NCBI RefSeq assembly: GCF_958445495.1
Contig: NZ_CAUCSQ010000008.1
Span: forward strand, 61,420 to 125,419
Direction: 5' to 3'
From: an uncultured Bacteroides sp.
GTDB taxonomy: Bacteria; Bacteroidota; Bacteroidia; Bacteroidales; Bacteroidaceae
Length of the DNA: 64,000 nt
Made by a program: the position numbers and the translations under genes. Below, in pieces: positions 60,255 to 64,000 of the stretch. The notes below the pieces were generated by a model that searched no databases, was not told the origin of the DNA, and was given only the letters and a program-made list of their open reading frames with translations. How positions within the stretch are numbered: position 1 is the stretch's first letter; each line of letters starts with the position of its first letter.

Positions 60255-61430
60255 ATGAATATAGAAACTGACAAAAAGAAAAAACGGATAGCCATCCTGG
60301 GTTCTACCGGTTCAATCGGAACCCAGGCGTTGCAAGTCATAGAAGAACATCCGGAATTGTACGAACCGTACGCTTTGACAGCCAACAACCGGGTCGACTT
60401 GTTGATAGCCCAGGCTAAGAAATTCCAGCCGGAGATAGTCGTGATAGCCAATGAAGACAAATACGGTGAGCTGAAAGAAGCGTTGAAAGAGCAGCCCGTT
60501 AAAGTCTATGCGGGCACAGAGGCCATTTGCCAGATTGTGGAAATGGGCGCTATCGATATGGTGCTGACGGCGATGGTCGGCTATGCCGGGCTGAAACCTA
60601 CCATCAATGCGATTCGTGCGGGGAAAGCCATTGCACTGGCTAATAAAGAAACGCTGGTCGTGGCCGGAGAGCTGATAAATCAGTTGGCGTTGCAATATCG
60701 CGCCCCGATTCTGCCGGTAGATTCCGAACACTCCGCCCTTTTCCAGTGTCTGACGGGAGAAGTCGGGAATCCGGTTGAGAAACTGATACTCACAGCTTCG
60801 GGAGGACCGTTCCGCACATATACGCTGGAACAGTTGAAAACCGTGACAAAGGCACAAGCCCTGAAACATCCGAACTGGAAGATGGGAGCCAAGATAACCG
60901 TTGATTCAGCCACCATGATGAACAAAGGCTTTGAAGTCATTGAAGCCAAGTGGCTGTTCGGCGTCCAGCCCGGTCAAATCGAAGTCGTTGTCCATCCGCA
61001 GTCGATAATCCATTCGATGGTGCAGTTTGAAGACGGTGCGGTGAAAGCCCAGTTAGGCATGCCGGATATGCGCCTGCCCATCCAGTATGCATTCTCCTAT
61101 CCCGACCGTATCAGTTCCTCTTTTGACAGGCTCGATTTTGCCAGATGTGCAAGCCTGACGTTCGAACAGCCGGATACGAAACGTTTCCGTAACCTGGCCC
61201 TGGCCTATGAAGCCATGTACCGTGGAGGAAATATGCCGTGCATCGTGAATGCCGCCAACGAAGTAGTCGTCTCCTCTTTCCTGGAAGACAACATCAGCTT
61301 TCTAGGTATGAGCGATGTGATAGAGAAAACGATGGAACGTGCCTCTTTCGTGTCGAATCCCACTTATGAAGATTATGTGGCGACAGACCGGGAAGCGCGG
61401 AAAATCGCTTCGGAGCTGGTCTCCCGGTAA
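60255..61430 (+). CDS. dxr: 1-deoxy-D-xylulose 5-phosphate reductoisomerase
   Basis: A 391-residue enzyme, the second step of the MEP pathway and target of fosmidomycin. The NADPH motif AILGSTGSIGTQAL (about 13-26), ANKETLVVAGELI, the metal site PVDSEHSALFQ (about 155-165) and HPNWKMGAKITVDSATMMNKGFE (given in outline) are all present. rseP follows after a 177-base gap that is GC-rich with CCGGNTT-type repeats. Confidence 0.96.
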   Translation: MNIETDKKKKRIAILGSTGSIGTQALQVIEEHPELYEPYALTANNRVDLLIAQAKKFQPEIVVIANEDKYGELKEALKEQPVKVYAGTEAICQIVEMGAIDMVLTAMVGYAGLKPTINAIRAGKAIALANKETLVVAGELINQLALQYRAPILPVDSEHSALFQCLTGEVGNPVEKLILTASGGPFRTYTLEQLKTVTKAQALKHPNWKMGAKITVDSATMMNKGFEVIEAKWLFGVQPGQIEVVVHPQSIIHSMVQFEDGAVKAQLGMPDMRLPIQYAFSYPDRISSSFDRLDFARCASLTFEQPDTKRFRNLALAYEAMYRGGNMPCIVNAANEVVVSSFLEDNISFLGMSDVIEKTMERASFVSNPTYEDYVATDREARKIASELVSR

Positions 61431-61607
61431 AAAAAACGGCGGTTATGGAAAAAACACCGTTCCCGGCTCGGACACCATCCGGGTTCAGTCCAGGTCCCAT
61501 CCGGATTCAGCCTGAATGCCGTCCGTCCGTCGTCCGGTTTGCGTCCGGGTTCCCCGGCCATCATTTTAATTGAATATTTGTAATTTAGTAATACGTAATT
61601 AATAAAC
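61431..61607. other. dxr-rseP intergenic stretch with degenerate short repeats
   Basis: The 177 bases contain several near-copies of the word ATCCGGGTTCAG / GTCCGGGTTCC (61489-61553) in a locally GC-rich context unlike the AT-rich spacers elsewhere. No coding frame or terminator is convincing. Confidence 0.4.
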
Positions 61608-62963
61608 ATGGAAACATTTTTGATTCGTGCCCTGCAATTGATAATGAGCCTTTCTTTGCTCGTCATCATTCACGAAGGCGGGCATTTCCTTTTTGCCCGG
61701 TTATTCAAGGTGCGTGTAGAAAAATTCTGCTTATTCTTCGACCCTTGGTTCACTCTGTTCAAGTTCAAGCCCAAGAAAAGCGAAACCGAATATGCGGTAG
61801 GCTGGTTGCCTTTGGGCGGTTATGTAAAAATATCCGGTATGATTGACGAGTCGATGGATACCGAACAGATGAAACAACCCGAACAACCGTGGGAGTTCCG
61901 TTCCAAACCGGCATGGCAACGCCTGTTGATAATGGTGGGTGGAGTCCTGTTCAATTTCCTGTTGGCATTGTTCATCTACTCGATGATTCTTTTCGCCTGG
62001 GGCGACCAATACGTAAAAGTGCAGGAAACCCCTTTCGGCATGGACTTTAACGAAACAGCCAAATCCGTCGGTTTCAAAGACGGAGACATATTGCTTTCCG
62101 CCGACGGCGTTCCCTTCGAACGCTATGACGGCGATATGCTGAACCGGATTGTCGATGCGCGTGAAGTCAGCGTGCTCCGTGACGGCGTGAAAGCCTCCGT
62201 CTACATCCCCGATGATTTGATGCAACGCCTGTTGGTTGACAGCGTCCGTTTCGCCTCTTTCCGTTTCCCCTATGTGGTAGATAGCGTGATGGTGAACTCA
62301 CCCGCCGCGAAAGCAGGCATACAGCCCGGAGACAGCATCATCGCTCTGGACGGCAAGTCCATATCCTTCTCCGATTTTAAAGAAGCGATGGCCGAACGTA
62401 AGAAAAACGAAGCCGCCCTTCTCAAAGACAGCATCGATTCCCGCCTGATAAACTTGACTTACGTGCGTGGCGGCGTGACGGATACAGTGAGCCTCAGAGT
62501 CGATTCGGCCTACCTCATGGGAGTGACCGCCACGTTGGTTACAGAACGGTTGTTGCCGATGGTTAAGAAACAGTACAGTTTCTTCGAATCCTTTCCGGCA
62601 GGTGTCTCCCTTGGCGTCAACACCCTGAAAGGCTACGTGGGAAACATGAAATACCTCTTCTCTAAAGAAGGAGCGAAACAACTGGGCGGTTTCGGCACGA
62701 TTGGCAGTATCTTCCCCGCTACGTGGGACTGGCATCAGTTCTGGTACATGACAGCCTTCCTCTCCATCATCCTTGCCTTCATGAATATCCTGCCCATTCC
62801 GGCATTGGACGGCGGACACGTGCTTTTCCTGTTCTATGAGATGATAGCCCGTCGCAAGCCGAGTGACAAGTTTATGGAATATGCCCAGATGACCGGTATG
62901 ATTCTGCTCTTCATTCTGTTGATTTGGGCGAATTTTAATGATATATTAAGATTCTTCTTTTAG
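61608..62963 (+). CDS. rseP: site-2 intramembrane zinc protease RseP
   Basis: A 451-residue integral membrane metalloprotease. The zinc motif HEGGH (22-26) is in the first helix, the second active-site element NILPIPALDGGHVLF is near 386-400, and two PDZ-like parts lie between (about 115-190 and 200-300). It cleaves anti-sigma or signal-peptide remnants within the membrane. Gap after dxr is 177 bases. A seven-base hairpin (62962-62982) overlaps its stop but has no T tract. Confidence 0.93.
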   Translation: METFLIRALQLIMSLSLLVIIHEGGHFLFARLFKVRVEKFCLFFDPWFTLFKFKPKKSETEYAVGWLPLGGYVKISGMIDESMDTEQMKQPEQPWEFRSKPAWQRLLIMVGGVLFNFLLALFIYSMILFAWGDQYVKVQETPFGMDFNETAKSVGFKDGDILLSADGVPFERYDGDMLNRIVDAREVSVLRDGVKASVYIPDDLMQRLLVDSVRFASFRFPYVVDSVMVNSPAAKAGIQPGDSIIALDGKSISFSDFKEAMAERKKNEAALLKDSIDSRLINLTYVRGGVTDTVSLRVDSAYLMGVTATLVTERLLPMVKKQYSFFESFPAGVSLGVNTLKGYVGNMKYLFSKEGAKQLGGFGTIGSIFPATWDWHQFWYMTAFLSIILAFMNILPIPALDGGHVLFLFYEMIARRKPSDKFMEYAQMTGMILLFILLIWANFNDILRFFF

Positions 62964-63303
62964 CGGTTGAAAGAGAACCGCTGCCGAAAAAAGAAGAGCA
63001 GACAAGTAGGTGGTTAAGATACCTTGCGTGACGCCTGACGGAGGCAATTTCGAAACAGGTTGTAAGAACAGGGAATCCTGTAAATAGAGACCTCCTACAG
63101 TCGGAAACCTCCCGGACCGGAAGAAACAACTTTAAAGAAACCCTTGGAGACTTTAAAGGAAACCTTCCCAAAAAGGAAAACTTCTTCTTAAAGGAAATCT
63201 GGTACGGTAAATGGCGTACCTTGAAATTGGTTGAAGGGAGTGTGTCGAAACTAAGATGAACACTCGGAACAGTTACAGAATCTGACTGATAAACATAAAA
63301 AAT

Positions 63304-63346
63304 GGCCGTATCATCACTCAAAAACAGAGTTGATACGGCCTTTTTT
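63304..63346 (+). terminator. strong intrinsic terminator
   Basis: GGCCGTATCA (63304-63313) and TGATACGGCC (63331-63340) form a perfect ten-base stem, with an inner ACTC/GAGT helix around an A-rich loop, followed by six T. It is 340 bases after rseP; it may end a long rseP 3' UTR or a separate small transcript. Confidence 0.85.
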
Positions 63347-63352
63347 ATTTCC

Positions 63353-63499
63353 GATGAAGAGTGCCAGGTTTCAAATGAAGAGTGTCGGGTTTCTGATGAA
63401 GAGTGTCGGGTTTCTGATGAAGAGTGTCGGGTTTCTGATGAAGAATGTCGGGTTTCCGATGAAGAGTGTCGAGTTTCCGATGGAGAGTGCCGGGTTTCA
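63353..63499. repeat. 21-bp tandem repeat, seven units plus a degenerate eighth
   Basis: The unit is GATGAAGAGTGTCGGGTTTCT. Starting at 63353 it repeats with period 21; units 3 and 4 are identical and the others differ at one to four positions; an eighth unit (63500-63520) is decayed. Both strands stay open across it (a 7-residue repeat SDEECRV on plus, SSETRHS on minus) because 21 is a multiple of three. Confidence 0.9.
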
Positions 63500-64000
63500 A
63501 ATGAAAAGTTCATTTCCTCTAAAATTGAATTTTGACACCCCTTTCAATGCTAGTTATCAATTAACCGTATTCGGCTTTTCTTTCTATGACAGTTCATCCT
63601 TGTTTTATGAACATTCTTAAAGAACCCCTTTACAAAGAAAAATCCCCCTCGTTCCAACCCCGAATCATTCCAACCTGAAAATTGGAACGGGAAGATTACC
63701 CTGTCTCATCCGTAAACAGCAAGCGAAACCGCCCCATTGCCGGTTTGAGTGTAACTCCCTCTTACGGCATTTATGCGGTTAAACTCCTTGCCATAGCCTG
63801 TTTGAAAAAAAGCCCGTATCGGGATGCACCCGGCAAAGAACGTCAGATTTTCAGCATCCTTTTCTCCCTCTCCAAGTCCGTCTCGTCCAGCTTGGGAGAA
63901 GGCACTGTGCATGTTTTGATGTAGTCCCCCTCCTGGCACGTATAATTAACGTGAGTTCGATGAATTCAGAACAATGCAAGCTGTGTGTCAATCGTTCGTG

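Larger units (their letters stand above)
62964..64000. other. long stretch with no convincing gene
   Basis: About one kilobase follows rseP with no frame I can support. It holds near-repeats of TTTAAAGGAAACC (63131-63205), a GGTACG/CGTACC inverted repeat (63201-63220), a strong terminator and a 21-bp tandem repeat. A frame starting at ATG 63960 (MNSEQCKLCVN...) runs off the end and could be the start of a gene continuing beyond the window; I cannot assess it. Confidence 0.45.

Noticed and set aside
63353..63499. CRISPR array
   Set aside because: Units are directly adjacent with no spacers, and no cas genes are present.
62935..63513. 192-codon minus-strand frame including SSETRHS repeats
   Set aside because: It is open only because of the 21-bp repeat; the remainder has no protein-like character and it crosses a perfect terminator stem.
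63302..63535. 77-codon plus-strand frame of SDEECRV repeats
   Set aside because: Its ATG is inside the terminator stem and the body is only the tandem repeat; no ribosome-binding or promoter context.
63682..63939. Opposed short frames near the right end (80 codons plus, 77 codons minus)
   Set aside because: They overlap each other, show no domain or signal peptide, and neither has a promoter or initiation context that I can see.

Overview
The window is chromosomal DNA from a member of the Bacteroidales, almost certainly the genus Bacteroides. Evidence: promoters of the Bacteroides type (TTTG, 19 bases, TAnnTTTG) lie just upstream of many genes; Shine-Dalgarno sequences are poor or absent; and there are lineage-typical families (DUF4290, DUF5056 and DUF6249-like proteins, an M64 peptidase, a multi-gene ExbB/ExbD locus). 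No rRNA, CRISPR array, phage or complete insertion sequence is seen. One tRNA gene, tRNA-Ser(GGA), is present.

Layout. 194-6560: an isoleucine/valine operon (ilvD-ilvB-ilvN-acyl-ACP thioesterase-ilvC) preceded by a consensus promoter, a 25-codon leader peptide rich in Leu/Ile/Val, and mutually exclusive antiterminator and terminator hairpins, the layout of ribosome-mediated attenuation. 6900-8795: an SF1 helicase on the minus strand. 8908-13729: aconitase, isocitrate dehydrogenase and citrate synthase in one tight operon, the oxidative route from oxaloacetate to 2-oxoglutarate; the isocitrate dehydrogenase carries residues typical of NAD rather than NADP use. 13903-16776: three packed genes encoding a steroid 5-alpha-reductase homologue, an Old Yellow Enzyme-type flavin reductase and a short-chain dehydrogenase. 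This is the most striking accessory module and fits reduction of 3-oxo-delta4 bile acids or steroids to 5-alpha/5-beta, 3-hydroxy products. 17209-20007 (minus): cmk, ispH, pfkA. 20228-26137: tonB, a polyprenyl synthase, a conserved hypothetical, tatD, tRNA-Ser, then exbB / four-helix membrane protein / exbD / exbD.

26575-35835: GNAT, secreted M64 peptidase, Lrp/AsnC regulator, folA and thyA, an exported phospholipase D-like protein, an overlapping DUF6249-like / ECF sigma / DUF5056-like operon, an RsmF-type RNA methyltransferase and a small possibly decayed lipoprotein. 35892-42027 (minus): a heavy-metal RND efflux operon with a His-rich adaptor and a His/Cys-rich small membrane protein in front. 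42117-49562: ABC-F ATPase, lone receiver protein, phosphate transporter plus polyphosphate kinase, and a YfcE-like phosphodiesterase. 49641-56703: rfbA-rfbB, menA, metallophosphoesterase, yicC-gmk-nadD and tsaB. 56771-62963: DUF4290, murA (with the fosfomycin-target Cys replaced by Asp), rimM, an M23 envelope protein, dxr and rseP. 62964-64000 holds no convincing complete gene, but has a strong terminator and a 21-bp tandem repeat.

Most of the window is conserved core metabolism and envelope biology. The points deserving attention are the ilv attenuator, the steroid/bile-acid-type reductase trio, the thioesterase inside the ilv operon, cofactor or active-site substitutions in Icd, IlvC and MurA, and several strong inverted repeats and one candidate transcript in gene-free stretches. 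All functional calls come from reading the translated sequences and recalled family motifs; no database search was run.
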